From Eukaryota sp. TZLM1-RC (taxonomy: Eukaryota > Metamonada: BaSk clade): a stretch of 64,000 nucleotides of DNA. The position numbers were made by a program, and so were the translations under genes. Under the pieces are notes generated by a model that was not told the origin of the DNA, ran no database searches, and worked only from the letters and a program-made list of their open reading frames with translations. This document shows, in pieces, positions 10,480-20,181 of the stretch. Position 1 is the stretch's first letter. Each line of letters starts with the position of its first letter. Where the stretch lies: positions 2,170,001-2,234,000 of the forward strand of contig JAUPSS010000001.1 in the NCBI GenBank assembly GCA_040285825.1, written 5' to 3'.

Positions 10480-10790
10480 AACATCTGAAACTTCAAGAAA
10501 TATAATACAAGATATTCCAATGTTACCAAAAAAAGAAACAGCAAATGGAACCAGCTCATACTTTACAAGATCAACACGCGAAAGCATTCTAGTAATTATG
10601 ACAACACTGTTGTACGCTTCTGGCCCACAGCCCTAGTGATGAGACGATTTGTAGATCGAAATATATGATTAATGATGGAATAAGACAAAGTCTTATAATG
10701 GTAAATTTGATATGTTTTTGCAAATACAATTTCATCATTTGGTCAATTTCTCGAAAATTTAAATCGTCTTTTCTACCCATTCTATAAAAA
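10480..10790 (-). pseudogene. Retroelement (family B) fragment
   Basis: The minus strand at 10480-10590 reads YELVPFAVSFFGNIGIS. This parallels NLYPFVFSLFGSLAPTA in the 49.9-kb copy. Upstream, 10600-10780 contains an RT-like stretch (FTIIRLCLIPSLIIYF). It is degenerate and cut off by the LTR of the Ty3 element. Confidence 0.5.
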
Positions 10791-11700
10791 CTTCCACATT
10801 ATCTTCCAAATACCCAAAACAAGTAAAAATAAATTCGATTGAGTAACTGTACACTTCCATTATTGATACGGAAAATTATCATGTTTCATCTTCGATATGA
10901 CAGAGTTATAAAAGTACCCTTTCAAAGAGTTAACCTGTGCTCTAGGACCGACTAACCTATGACAGAGTTCCTTTCACACGAAATCTTGCTGCAATTAGGT
11001 CAACAAGATTCTAACTTGTTTATTTGCTTCTAGTATCAAGAATCGCACCAAGGACTGCTCCAGTCCCTTTCGCTGGGAAATTTCTACACAACCTATCGAC
11101 GTTGTAGAATTTTACTCATCCAATGAATTAATGGACATTAATGGATGGCACACTGTAGCCCCATCAATATTCAGGGCTAGTTAATTTTGATGAGTGATTC
11201 TTTGCGTATTCTATGGTTACCATCGTCATGTCAATATGCTCGAACACTGTTTCATGAGTCTTAATGAATGAACACCTATGTATTTTTAAAATGATTTCTT
11301 GAAACATCAAATAGTGGTCTGTAAGGTAAGGTAAATTAACAAAAAGAGTCATATGTGAATATTGCTAGATCTAGTGGGTGTATTTTTCATTCTACTGATA
11401 CTATTCAGAGATTTGTGTTGTAGCAAGTCCAGCCATTCTACTGTTCTGTCAAGTGTCCAACATCGGTGTTTAGGCATAAAGATGTATTCATAATGAACAG
11501 AGTTAGTAAGTGGTTGTAGCTGGAAATTGTATGTGAAAACCTTTTTTATTCAATATTGTTTATGAAAATGGAGACAAGGGTTGGAATTTAACAACAATCA
11601 CAGGAACCAATAATGAAAAATTTGTATTGCTGACAACACACCAGATAACAATCTTGAATAAGAAACACAAACAATTTAATTAAAAATTTATTAATTATTA
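10791..11700. other. Intergenic, nothing identified
   Basis: AT-rich stretch with many stops in all frames. I see no coding pattern, RNA gene or repeat match to the rest of the window. It lies downstream of the ELP2-like gene. Confidence 0.5.
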
Positions 11701-11749
11701 AATAAAAAGTTCATCCAAATAAATTATTTAGTAATAAATTATTCAGTAA

Positions 11750-13963
11750 TTAATTATTTAGACTATAATGAATTTGATTAGAAACATCATTCCCATATTT
11801 AAAAGTCCCTACGACACCATTTACACCAGTAAAAGCAATATTAAAATAACTATCTGAATTGAAAACATCTAAACAAGTTAGATATACCGAATTTACTTTG
11901 ATAATTTCACCAACATTTAAATCAGTTTGGTAATTTCCAACAATCACAAAGCCGGAATCAGTACCAAGGAAAAAGAAATGATTACAGGTACTCAAGGCAG
12001 TAATGACGTGATCAAGGGTCAAAATTGACACAACTTGCCTTGACTTTGGGTCAAAAAATACCACTTTATGACCCAAAGTGATCAAAAAGCAATTTCCAAA
12101 AGGTTTTGCACAAGCAACCTTTGAATCAACAGAATCTAGATCAATGGAGACTTCTTCAAAAGTCATGGAAGCTGAACAATCAGAATCAACAGTATCGGTC
12201 AAAAATCCGTCGATTAGTTCAAAATTAACAAGAAAAACCTTAAAATCAGGAGAAATTATAAGACCAAAAGAGTCACATACGGCAACCTCACGTATTACAT
12301 CACGTGATAACCTTCCGTCTCCAATCAAAAAGTAACGATCATCACCAGAAACAGCATGACTTCCTAATCTGTGTAAAGAAACAAAACCATCATTATGACC
12401 AACAAAAATGATACCTTTTTGAGCTAACTGACAAGCAACTGACACGTCAGCAGTTGCTCTTCCAGGAATTCTCGAGACTTCTACCCAAAACGTTTCAGAT
12501 TTGAGCTCTTTTTCTGTGGGAGTTGAATGGTTTCTGATACAGTCAACGGTAGTCAAGTCTTTTTTGACCGCTTGTGTTGTCAAACCCAAATCTTGAAGTT
12601 CAGCAGCATCATAACGTGGAGGACGATTGGCGTCAGGACTAGGTAGTGACAAGCCCAAATTTTGGGTGATGATCTCTTCAACAACACGAGTAACATCCAG
12701 CACACGAATGCAATTTTCTGCTGAACAAACACATAGTCTAAGTGGACAGGAAAAATCGAAAAAAGTTCTAGTAATGACATGTCCATGTATAAGAGGTCGC
12801 GACACCTCGAAAATTTCGCCATTGATCTCTCCCCAGAGTCTAATGACGTGATCTGCTCCAGAGGTCAATAAAAGTCTTGAATTTTGATACCACTGACAGG
12901 AAGTAACTGGTCCAAAATGACCCCCTTTTATTGGCCTTTCAATCAAATTTTCTATCAAATTGTCCGTTTTTTGGCCTGTTATTTGCAACAATGCTAATCC
13001 ACCATCTCTATAATTAACTGCAACCATATCAGGGTCAACCCCAATCATTCCCAATGCCATCACGTCATCAACGCTTGACTTTGATTGACTGACAACTTCC
13101 CATGGTTTATTTGAATGGTATCTGTAAACAATAATGGCAGAATCACTGCATAAACAAACTAAATGATTAGAAACAAAGTTCAGACCTACAATAGATTTTT
13201 TAAAGGGATTTAAAATAGAAATTGGAGAAAATGATGAATTAAAAACCGAATAAACGCATAATTTACCACAGGATCCCCCCACTGCCAGAAATGACGTTTC
13301 TGATGACGTGTAATAAGTCAAAATTGAAGGAGTTGACGTGATGGATTTGAGTGATGTGATTAGCTCAAAAGAAAGGTCATAAATATTGACCTGGCCAGAA
13401 GTGTCAGAAATAACAAGAAATGACGCGTTATTGTTGGAAAAAACTAAAGAATTTGTAATTAAATGATTTGGAAAATCCAATTTTGAAATTATTTCTAAAC
13501 TAATTGAAAAAGCTAAAAGATAACAACAAAGTGATGTGCTGGCAATAACAGCAAATGATGTGTCATTTTGACCTGATGACGTCACCACCCCAGAAACTTG
13601 TACAGGGGATTGCTCAGGAAGTGTGAGTGAGGAAACTTTACAAATGGAGAAATCATTTTCAACTTTCAATAACAACACTGTCCCATCAGGTAAACCTACT
13701 AGAAGAAAAGGTAGGGCTGTAGGTTCTTGACGAATGAATTTGACAGAATGAAGATGATTCTCAACGCTAGGAATCAGTATTTCTTCATGAGGGACAGATG
13801 TTGGGAGGTTTGTATCATAAACAGAGAGGACTTTAGAAGTGGTACTGTTCATTAATACAATATGAGTGGAGGTACAACAAGCAAGAACTTTGGTATTGTG
13901 GATCTCAGCAGAGTCCATAGAGTATCGGGATTGTGACACTGAGCTGCTGAAGAACGATAGCAT
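11750..13963 (-). CDS. ELP2: Elongator subunit ELP2-like WD40 protein
   Basis: 737-residue reading with beta-propeller character throughout. The diagnostic centre is GGHFGPVTSCQWY, SGADHVIRLWGE, then SRPLIHGHVITRTF. This matches the ELP2 signature of a WD repeat followed by an RPQIHGYD-type block. It is followed by a CxxxENCIRVLDVTR block, PPRYDAAELQDLGLTTQAV (ELP2: PALGLSNKAV-type) and PTEKELKSETFWVEV (ELP2: PPTEDxLxxxTLWPEV-type). The second propeller is divergent. ELP2 is a scaffold of the Elongator core complex, which modifies wobble uridines of tRNAs. Length is slightly below the usual 790-830. Upstream of the ATG the frame stays open back to a possible 3' splice site (TTATTATAG at about 14000), so a short first exon is likely missing from these coordinates. 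A more generic WD40 protein is the alternative. Confidence 0.68.
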   Translation of the reverse strand: MLSFFSSSVSQSRYSMDSAEIHNTKVLACCTSTHIVLMNSTTSKVLSVYDTNLPTSVPHEEILIPSVENHLHSVKFIRQEPTALPFLLVGLPDGTVLLLKVENDFSICKVSSLTLPEQSPVQVSGVVTSSGQNDTSFAVIASTSLCCYLLAFSISLEIISKLDFPNHLITNSLVFSNNNASFLVISDTSGQVNIYDLSFELITSLKSITSTPSILTYYTSSETSFLAVGGSCGKLCVYSVFNSSFSPISILNPFKKSIVGLNFVSNHLVCLCSDSAIIVYRYHSNKPWEVVSQSKSSVDDVMALGMIGVDPDMVAVNYRDGGLALLQITGQKTDNLIENLIERPIKGGHFGPVTSCQWYQNSRLLLTSGADHVIRLWGEINGEIFEVSRPLIHGHVITRTFFDFSCPLRLCVCSAENCIRVLDVTRVVEEIITQNLGLSLPSPDANRPPRYDAAELQDLGLTTQAVKKDLTTVDCIRNHSTPTEKELKSETFWVEVSRIPGRATADVSVACQLAQKGIIFVGHNDGFVSLHRLGSHAVSGDDRYFLIGDGRLSRDVIREVAVCDSFGLIISPDFKVFLVNFELIDGFLTDTVDSDCSASMTFEEVSIDLDSVDSKVACAKPFGNCFLITLGHKVVFFDPKSRQVVSILTLDHVITALSTCNHFFFLGTDSGFVIVGNYQTDLNVGEIIKVNSVYLTCLDVFNSDSYFNIAFTGVNGVVGTFKYGNDVSNQIHYSLNN

Positions 13964-14089
13964 GATATTGTCAAGTCCAATAGTAGCAAGTCGTTTCTAT
14001 AATAAAATGAAAGATCTTCAAATAGACCTATAATTAGTGGCAAAGTGAAAACCATTCACCCAACTTTAATTGCTCCATAAATTTTATCA

Positions 14090-14690
14090 TATTCTGTCAT
14101 TTATTCGTTTGAGCCATCAACTACTTACATAGTGAGCTTATCAAACTTATTTTCAAGTGCTCTCACTGTGAAATCACTTCTCAATTTAATGACAAAATTG
14201 ATAACTTATCGTTCTTCATTACGTGCTGTTGTCAAACAGCAAACACTGATTTTGAAATGGCAAAAGTGCAAGAATCTTATGTATTATAGAGACTTTGCCT
14301 AGAAAGACACTGTAATAAGACAAGTTTGGTTCTGATGAGAGAGGTGTTTTTTGCTGTGATTGGATTGATAACTCTGAAGTTATAGTTGATTTTTCACCTG
14401 TAATGTTGCAAATGACACGTTGGTCCAAAGAAGAAAACTTAATCCTGTAAAAACTCTTGAATTTTAAGCGAAAAAAACATAGAAAATTCGGTAAAGATAC
14501 CAAAGAAGCTGATAGAAACAGACCACTTGTTTTTATTGCTTTCCCATTTTCCATAAACATTAAAAATTATTGCATTTTAAATATTTTATTTAACATCTTT
14601 AAAAGAATAACAGTAGAAGCACATTTTTTGAATGTTTTTCAAATATTCGTAGTATTCAATGGTAACAATGGGGTGTTGTGAAAACAAGTC
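14090..14690 (+). pseudogene. Retroelement (family A) 3' end, copy 1 of tandem trio
   Basis: Plus-strand nucleotide similarity to the neighbouring copies is obvious: ttgataacttatcgttcttcatta, ttggttctgatgagagagg, and the later gaccacttgtttttattgct block. Conceptual translation has the DxRG...DW(I)DNSE block, but with stops. It lacks the last about 150 bp present in copy 2. Confidence 0.7.
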
Positions 14691-14739
14691 ATTAGATTCT
14701 TCACTTTTTGTAACCATTGTACCACGAAGATTTGTTTTG

Positions 14740-15290
14740 TGTGCCACTATGAAGCATTTGTAATAAAAATTAGATTATATTTGAACATCCCCATTAATCA
14801 GTTATTATTAAAAGAAAAATGAATTTGTTCGAAATCACCTCAACTCACTTTGCGCAATGCTCTGAATTGTTCCAAATTGATAAGTTATCGTTCTTCATTA
14901 CATGATGCTGTTAGAGACACTGTTTTCAATATGGCAAAAACTGCAAGAATATCGTGTATCAAAGAGCCTCTGCTGAAGGAAACTCTTTCTCTGAATTATT
15001 TTGGTTCTGATGATAGAGGTGATGTATGCTTTGATTGGATTGATAATTCTGAAGCTATTGTTGATTTTGTCTCATGTAATGATGCAAATGATACTTTGGT
15101 TCACAGAAGAAAACTTAATTCAATCTGCCATTATTAATAGATTACCTCGGTTTTTCAATCGAATAAGGGAAGCTTTAGCTAGACAGCAAGCAGATCAAGA
15201 TTTTGTAGAGGAAATCTTGGTTCAATGATAGTCGTCCCATTAGTTATGAGTTAATTTAATTAAGTGTGCAAATTCAATAAATTAAACATG
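14740..15290 (+). pseudogene. Retroelement (family A) 3' end, copy 2 of tandem trio
   Basis: Best-preserved N-part of this family. An open reading from 14850 to 15137 contains LNCSKLISYRSSLHDAVRD. That is the same knuckle-plus-HDAVRD block as family B, followed by DDRGDVCFDWIDNSE and VDFVSCNDAND. After an internal deletion it jumps to the C-terminus (RLPRFFNRIREALARQQAD then FVEEILVQ and a stop at about 15228). The 3' UTR ends in TTCAATAAA. Confidence 0.75.
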
Positions 15291-15565
15291 GCAATATTCC
15301 AGAAAAGAATTATTTAAATTTACAATACACTGTTCGAACATTACAGAAATGTGCTAATAATGAAGCATTTGTAACAAAAATGAGACTATATTTGAATATC
15401 CCCATTGATCAATTATTATTTAAAGAAAAATGTATTTGTTCGAGTTCCCTCAGCTCATTTTGCGCCTCATTTTGTTCATTTTCTCTGAATTGTTTCAAAT
15501 TCATAACTTAGCGTTCTTTATTACATGATGCATTTAGAGACACTGATTTTAATATGGCAAGAAAT

Positions 15566-15707
15566 TGATGCCGTTAGGCAGAAATACCAATGAAGTAAAG
15601 AGAGAAAGGAGGGTTTATTAATAGAAATACTTGTTTTTGAACAAGTGCCACGTCATAATGTAAATTCCTCATGTGTCTACCAAGTTAGTTAATCAGTAAC
15701 AACAACA
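15566..15707 (-). repeat. 3' LTR of the gag-only element
   Basis: Starts TGATGCCGTTAGGC and ends GTAACAACAACA in plus orientation. It differs from the partner at 16519-16660 at only a handful of positions. Confidence 0.92.
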
Positions 15708-15753
15708 CTACTTCTTCCCATTTTCGTTCAACAGTTTCGTGAACCATTTAGCA

Positions 15754-16464
15754 TTATGAAGAAAGGGGATTTGTGAGATACTGAGGCACGTGGCGTAGAT
15801 GATTGACTTCGTGCTTAACTTTTGAGGGGCAATCACGAGCTGGATGACCTTTCTGGTGACATTTGAAACATGTCCCTTCAGTCAAATTGCGAGACCTATG
15901 GGATGAACGAGACTTCATACCAGCTTGACGCACAGAGTAGGTATTTTCAAAAACAGTCTGTCAAGACCTGTTCCAAGAAGCTACTCGCGTGCAATCAAGT
16001 AGTTCATCCTCTGCGGAATTTACCAATGTACGAAAATCGGGGAATACCTCATCCCGAATTCGAGTACTCAGAAATTTCTGCAGTCCTAATGGAAGAATAC
16101 CCTTGGCAAATCTGATCATGAAGGCTGAGTCAGGCAGTCTCAGTCCGGAAGCCCTGCTTTTCGCCTGAAGAAAACGTCTTAGGCAGCAGGACATACGTTC
16201 ACGGACGTCGCCCTTACGGACATCAACCTTCAACTCAGACATCACCAAGTTGAATTCCTCGTACGAGGAAAACGAGGTGGAGGATCTTAAATGATCCAGA
16301 AACACCTCATCGGATGAATCAACCCCAGGTCTTGTGAGAACCAATGATTCTAACAAGAAGGGGTCAACGATGAGCCTTGCCGAAACAAGGTCCTTTTTCG
16401 GTGTAACGGAAGAGTACACCTTCCACTGTTGTAGGAACAACATCCTCCACTTCCATAGAAGCAA
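15754..16464 (-). pseudogene. gag with C-terminal zinc knuckle, one internal TGA
   Basis: The minus-strand frame from about 16464 reads a gag-like helical protein (GILPLGLQKFLSTRIRDEVF, then NSAEDELLD). It meets a single TGA at 15961-15963 and continues in the same frame to a TAA at 15754. The continuation holds a retroviral CCHC knuckle, CFKCHQKGHPARDC, at 15829-15870. An ATG in a second frame at about 16500 gives an alternative start that would need a frame change. Gag binds and packages the RNA. The stop may be a mutation or a readthrough/recoding site. Confidence 0.8.
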
Positions 16465-16518
16465 GGGACGGATGTAGTACGTGTGTAGATTTCATCTGCA
16501 ATGAGGGCCAATAATTAT

Positions 16519-16660
16519 TGATGCCGTTAGGCAGAAATACCAAAGAAGTAAAGAGAGAAAAGAGGGTTTATTAATAGAAATACTTGTTCTTGAACAAGTG
16601 CCACGTCATAATGTAAATTCCTCATGTGTCTACCAAGTTAGTTACTTAGTAACAACAACA
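16519..16660 (-). repeat. 5' LTR of the gag-only element
   Basis: Near-identical direct repeat of 15566-15707, followed by AAATGC, which resumes the interrupted family A retroelement. Confidence 0.92.
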
Positions 16661-17147
16661 AAATGCAAAAATCTAGTGTATTGAGGAGCCTTTGCTTAGA
16701 GAAACAGTGTCATTAAACAAGTTTGGTTCTGAAGATAGAGGTGGTACATGCTGTGATTGGATTGAGAACTCTGAAGTTGTTGTTGATTTTGTCTTCTGTA
16801 AAATTGTAAAAGACACTTTGGTTCAAAGAAAAAGGCTTAATCCTGTAGTAGGTGCTCTTGATTTTAAGGCCCCAGAAAAACATAGAAAATATGACAAAGA
16901 TATTGAAGAAGTTAATGTTGATAAAAATAGACCACTTGCTTTTATTGCTTTCCCATTTTCTATAAACGGAACACTATCAGTAGAAGCAGGAACTTTTTTG
17001 AATGATTTTCAAAAAATGGTTCAAGAAAAAACAACGGAGAGATTTGATGTTTTTTTATGGCGCTCTCGTATTCAAATTGTTATAATTATAAGATTGCCTC
17101 GGTATATCTAATGAATCAGGGAGGTCTTAGTGAGACAGCAAGCAGAT

Positions 17148-17330
17148 CAAGTCACCAACGAATGCAGCATGACAGAAAATAGGCCATCTTGTGAAATTAA
17201 TACCAATCAATTCAGCTAATAAAAACACATGACCTTGAATTAATTCAAAGTTTACATCAATCAAGATACAAAATACTTTGTTCTTGAATGGTTGAACAAG
17301 CGGCCAAATTCAAGTGAAATATTTGGAAAA
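17148..17330 (-). pseudogene. Retroelement (family B) RT fragment
   Basis: The minus strand reads INFTRWPIFCHAAFVGD. This parallels VGFTKSSILCQAAFVGG in the 3.4-kb copy, which is the RT thumb block. It directly abuts the end of a family A tail, as at 4.4 kb. Confidence 0.5.
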
Positions 17331-17373
17331 AATTGTTTTTAAAATGTAAATTTATTTAACTAGGTAACAAGTT

Positions 17374-17674
17374 TGTACTGTGGACGACTACTTCAGTACA
17401 TTTATAGTTATACTTCATTAGTGATGGCCCTTATAAGGGCCAGTGAAATTTAATAAAATTATCCCTTACTCTTGCTATCTATTATGACTATACAAGCATC
17501 AATAATTAATGGCTAAGCTGGCCATAATGATATATGTCTTACATCTATGAGGAAATTCCTCCAACTAAGGGGAGTAGTCCTCCATTCTCGGAGAGAACAA
17601 GTCTTTCCGCAAGAGTAAGTCTCCCTATAGGGAAAGAGCTTTTCCTTTGAGAAAAGAACACTCGCTTGAGCGAG
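17374..17674. other. Hairpin-rich tract
   Basis: An unusual run of perfect short inverted repeats. It includes TGTACTG/CAGTACA (17374-17400), an 18-bp palindrome TGGCCCTTATAAGGGCCA (17425-17442), GAGGAA/TTCCTC (17549-17561), GGAG/CTCC (17571-17583) and TTCTC/GAGAA (17585-17597). It continues with TCCC/GGGA (17622-17633), CTTTTC/GAAAAG (17639-17656) and CTCGC/GCGAG (17661-17674). A further 9-bp hairpin, ATGGGTAAA/TTTACCCAT, lies at 18063-18083. The function is unknown. It could be a structured RNA, an organelle-derived insert or a non-coding part of a transposon. Confidence 0.55.
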
Positions 17675-17689
17675 AAGAATTAAGAAAAA

Positions 17690-18670
17690 CTCACGTATTG
17701 GGAAATTCAAACCAGTGGGTTCCAGCATCATTTCTCCTAATCATTTCAGCAAACGCCAGAAGTCCCTGATCAAGAAAGAATAAGATCATTTATGTAAACT
17801 TTGATGCAATTCTGGCTACATCATCAAATGATACCCACACCCAGATTGTCAGGGGTTTAAGCATTGGCGCAAAGCCAAGCCTAACGCAGTACAAGCCTAG
17901 CTGAAATAAGGCAATAGTAGTAAAAGCTGAGGTAGACGTAGAGGAAGATGCAATGACCTTTCGAGTAGCATAAAACATTCAAATAGCTATTGCTAGTCTT
18001 CAATAGAACAAACCAGCTCTCCAACATGTAAACCATCATATAACCACCTCATCATCTGATAGATGGGTAAAATCTTTACCCATGTTCAAATCCCTTATCA
18101 ACCTACACCAACACAACATCAGTTCCAAGTGATAACCACTCTTTCAACAACAGTTTCGACTTATGCTACGAGTGAAAGTCCTTTTATGATATTTTCAGTG
18201 GTCAATTCAGCCATATCTTATCAAAATTTGAAATAGAAATTTTCAATAAATAAAACGGAGAAAGAAGGGATCATCGACTCTGGACAATCGACATCAGTCA
18301 TCACTATTGACTTGGCTAATGAATGCTTTATGCATAGAACAAAGAGGTGTATCAACTTCAAATCAGCCAACAACATCATGACAAAGTCTTTAGGATCAGC
18401 AGAAGGCACACTGAGCTTTAAAGTCAATAGTGTATCCCAATTAGTACATGTTAAGCACATCCTAGTGGTTATCCTAAGCGACAACATGGTATTAATTAGG
18501 AGACACCTGTTGCATCACCTAGCACTGTTGAACGATGAGGAGCTCTTCATTGGGATGAATGCGGGACATTGTGCACTACAACTCCCTGACGCTGAATACG
18601 ACCATCGAACTCCCCAAGTCTCAGATGTCGCCAACGTTTTCAATCGTCTCCCCCATTTAAAAATGTAAAG
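17690..18670 (+). pseudogene. Second Ty3-like relic (gag to protease)
   Basis: The plus strand at 17800-17900 is open for a gag-like segment (VNFDAILATSSNDTHTQIV). From about 18260 it reads IIDSGQSTSVITI, the active-site DSG of a retroviral aspartic protease. It then continues to MVLIRRHLLHHLALLND and AEYDHRTPQVSDV. These match the corresponding minus-strand stretches of the 5-10 kb element (HLALMNN and AEFDHRISPISEV). It stops at 18668. The following tgtaaagaaattt resembles an LTR start but no LTR is clear. Confidence 0.6.
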
Positions 18671-18859
18671 AAATTTGGCGAGACAAGAGCAATCAGAGGT
18701 GCAACCATTAGTTCAAAAACTGTATTATTTTTCAACACTATCAATTGTTGAAAATTGTTGCCCTCATTATCAGCAATTTCGAAGCAGTATAGAAAGCATC
18801 ACAACAATTGATGTAGATTTAAACAATCTAATTTATTTAAAAACTCTTTTTATATATTA

Positions 18860-18895
18860 CTTATTATTATTATTATTATGATGATGATTATTAGT
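18860..18895 (+). repeat. Simple sequence repeat (TTA/TGA trinucleotides)
   Basis: A run of TTATTATTATT units followed by TGATGATGA. Low-complexity only. Confidence 0.8.
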
Positions 18896-19422
18896 ATTAA
18901 GGAAGTCATTTCACTGTATACAAACCACAAGACTAACTTTGTAAGTATATACTGAAATGAATTGGCTAATCATTAAACAGCAACAAGAGTATATAAATAC
19001 TGTCACAATTTGTAAGATGGAGTTTGGTTGTTTTATTAAAAGCATTGTATAAGTATTTGTAATTCATCCTATTGACATTGGTTTATCAGCAACATATACT
19101 ATTTCCAGATTAGGGTGGAACATAAAACAAAATAACCCTCATTAGACAGAAACAATGTCTAATTCTTAACATCAAGTTTTGTTCTCAATATGGTGAAGAC
19201 CATACCTAGAAAGCAATAGACCTTAACATGGAAATCATTGACATGTTTGATAAAATTGTGTCATCAACATTTTTAAGTACATATTGAATTGATTTTGGTG
19301 TGTCCATCAAATTGTCAGACATTACAACTGTGCTTTACAGGCTATCTACAGTTTATCTACAGTAGCCCTTTTCTTCCGCAAGTGTTGAGTTATTGGCAAT
19401 TCCCCCGAGTACATTGAAGCCA
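18896..19422. other. Intergenic upstream of the secreted protein gene
   Basis: No coding pattern or repeat match. It holds the promoter region of the gene starting at 19423. No clear TATA box can be assigned. Confidence 0.4.
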
Positions 19423-20161
19423 ATGAAGTTCCTTTTACTGTATGAATTAAAATTGATTTAACCAAAGTTTAGCACTAGCTGCCTTGGTTTTCGCCACTGA
19501 ACCAGCCCATGAACACATTGAGAGACCAATGAAAGGCGATGAACTCTGCCAATTCTTTAGAGAAGATTCCTACTGCAAAGTCTGGCAAGATCCTCCTGTT
19601 TGCCAACACCTCGACATCCCTTGTGATGGAACCCCTATTTGCCCTCGTTATCCTTGGTCTGATCGTCGCTTTGATGTTCTTGAAGGACATGGTCGCTGGT
19701 CTGGACACAAGTACGTATTTGGAGACAAGGGCCACTTGGTTCGTAAATGGCCTGTTTCTTCCCACATCTATGCTGATGGCAAGGGTAAACTTCATGGTAC
19801 CATGTGGGCTCAAGGCTTCTGGTGGACTGTAACTGGAACTATTGATGAACACGATAAGGTTGAATTGTTCCTCCGTCGTCCATCTGTCTGGAGACACTGG
19901 AAGGGAGTTATCAGAATTGATCCCAAGAACACTGAATATCTTGAAATGCATCTTGAACTTGAAGGAGGAAAGCCTGCACCCATTTACAAGAACCAAAAGA
20001 TGGTCATTAAGCTTCCTGACTGGTGTCTCAAATGGCTTCCCAAGCATTTCTGTCCTCCCTGCAGTTACTGTAAGGTCTGGCAAGATCCTATGGTTTGTCA
20101 TCGCACTGATCAACCTTGCTTTGAAAAGCCCAAGGTTCCCATGTCTGATGCCGAACTCTAG
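19423..20161 (+). CDS. Secreted cysteine-rich protein, two exons
   Basis: Joining 19423-19439 to 19468-20161 gives a 236-residue protein with a textbook signal peptide (MKFLLLLALAALVFA). Without the splice there is an in-frame stop and no start. The mature part has two copies of a Cys motif, SYCKVWQDPPVCQHLDIPC near the N-terminus and SYCKVWQDPMVCHRTDQPC near the C-terminus. They flank a Trp/aromatic-rich central domain with GHGRWSGHKYVFGD and WAQGFWWTVTGTID. Codon use is much richer in C/G-ending codons than neighbouring genes, suggesting high expression. I do not recognise the family. It could be a secreted carbohydrate-binding or defence protein. It is convergent with the giant gene downstream. 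Confidence 0.85.
19440..19467 (+). other. 28-nt spliceosomal intron
   Basis: GTATG at the 5' end, TTTAAC as a possible branch site, AAAG at the 3' end. Removing exactly these 28 nt joins MKFLL to the hydrophobic core of the signal peptide in frame. Choosing the neighbouring TTTAG or CTAG as acceptor breaks the frame. Confidence 0.8.
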
Positions 20162-20175
20162 TTTGTGAATAGTGA

Positions 20176-20181
20176 AATAAA
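20176..20181 (+). terminator. Polyadenylation signal AATAAA
   Basis: Canonical hexamer 15 nt after the stop codon of the secreted protein gene. Confidence 0.6.

Larger units (their letters stand above)
15566..16660 (-). mobile_element. Gag-only (TRIM/LARD-like) LTR retrotransposon
   Basis: 1,095-bp element with 142-bp direct LTRs starting TG and ending CA. It is flanked by AAAT on both sides (15562-15565 and 16661-16664), a 4-bp target-site duplication. On the minus strand it carries one gag gene and a purine tract (GGGAAGAAGTAG) before its 3' LTR, but no protease, RT or integrase. It must have been mobilised in trans. The near-identical LTRs indicate a much younger insertion than the Ty3 element at 5-10 kb. 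Confidence 0.9.
15295..17160 (+). pseudogene. Retroelement (family A) copy 3, split by an LTR element
   Basis: The left half (15340-15565) and right half (16661-17160) are contiguous relative to copy 2 once the inserted element at 15566-16660 and one 4-bp duplication are ignored. The right half has a long open reading (16692-17111) with SEDRGGTCCDWIENSE, ENRPLAF-type FAFPFSINGTLSVEAG and FLWRSRIQ. These are features of the C-terminal domain in this RT family. Decay is shown by frame changes near the end. Confidence 0.8.

Noticed and set aside
17790-17978. Minus-strand ORF with a hydrophobic stretch
   Set aside because: The plus strand reads a gag-like segment here, continuous in context with the protease relic. 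No membrane-protein family fits.
18860-18895. Trinucleotide run as a functional element
   Set aside because: Ordinary low-complexity repeat in AT-rich DNA.
19475-20113. Long minus-strand ORF opposite the secreted protein gene
   Set aside because: The plus strand has a signal peptide, repeated Cys motif and biased codons. The minus frame has no motif and is a by-product of that codon bias.
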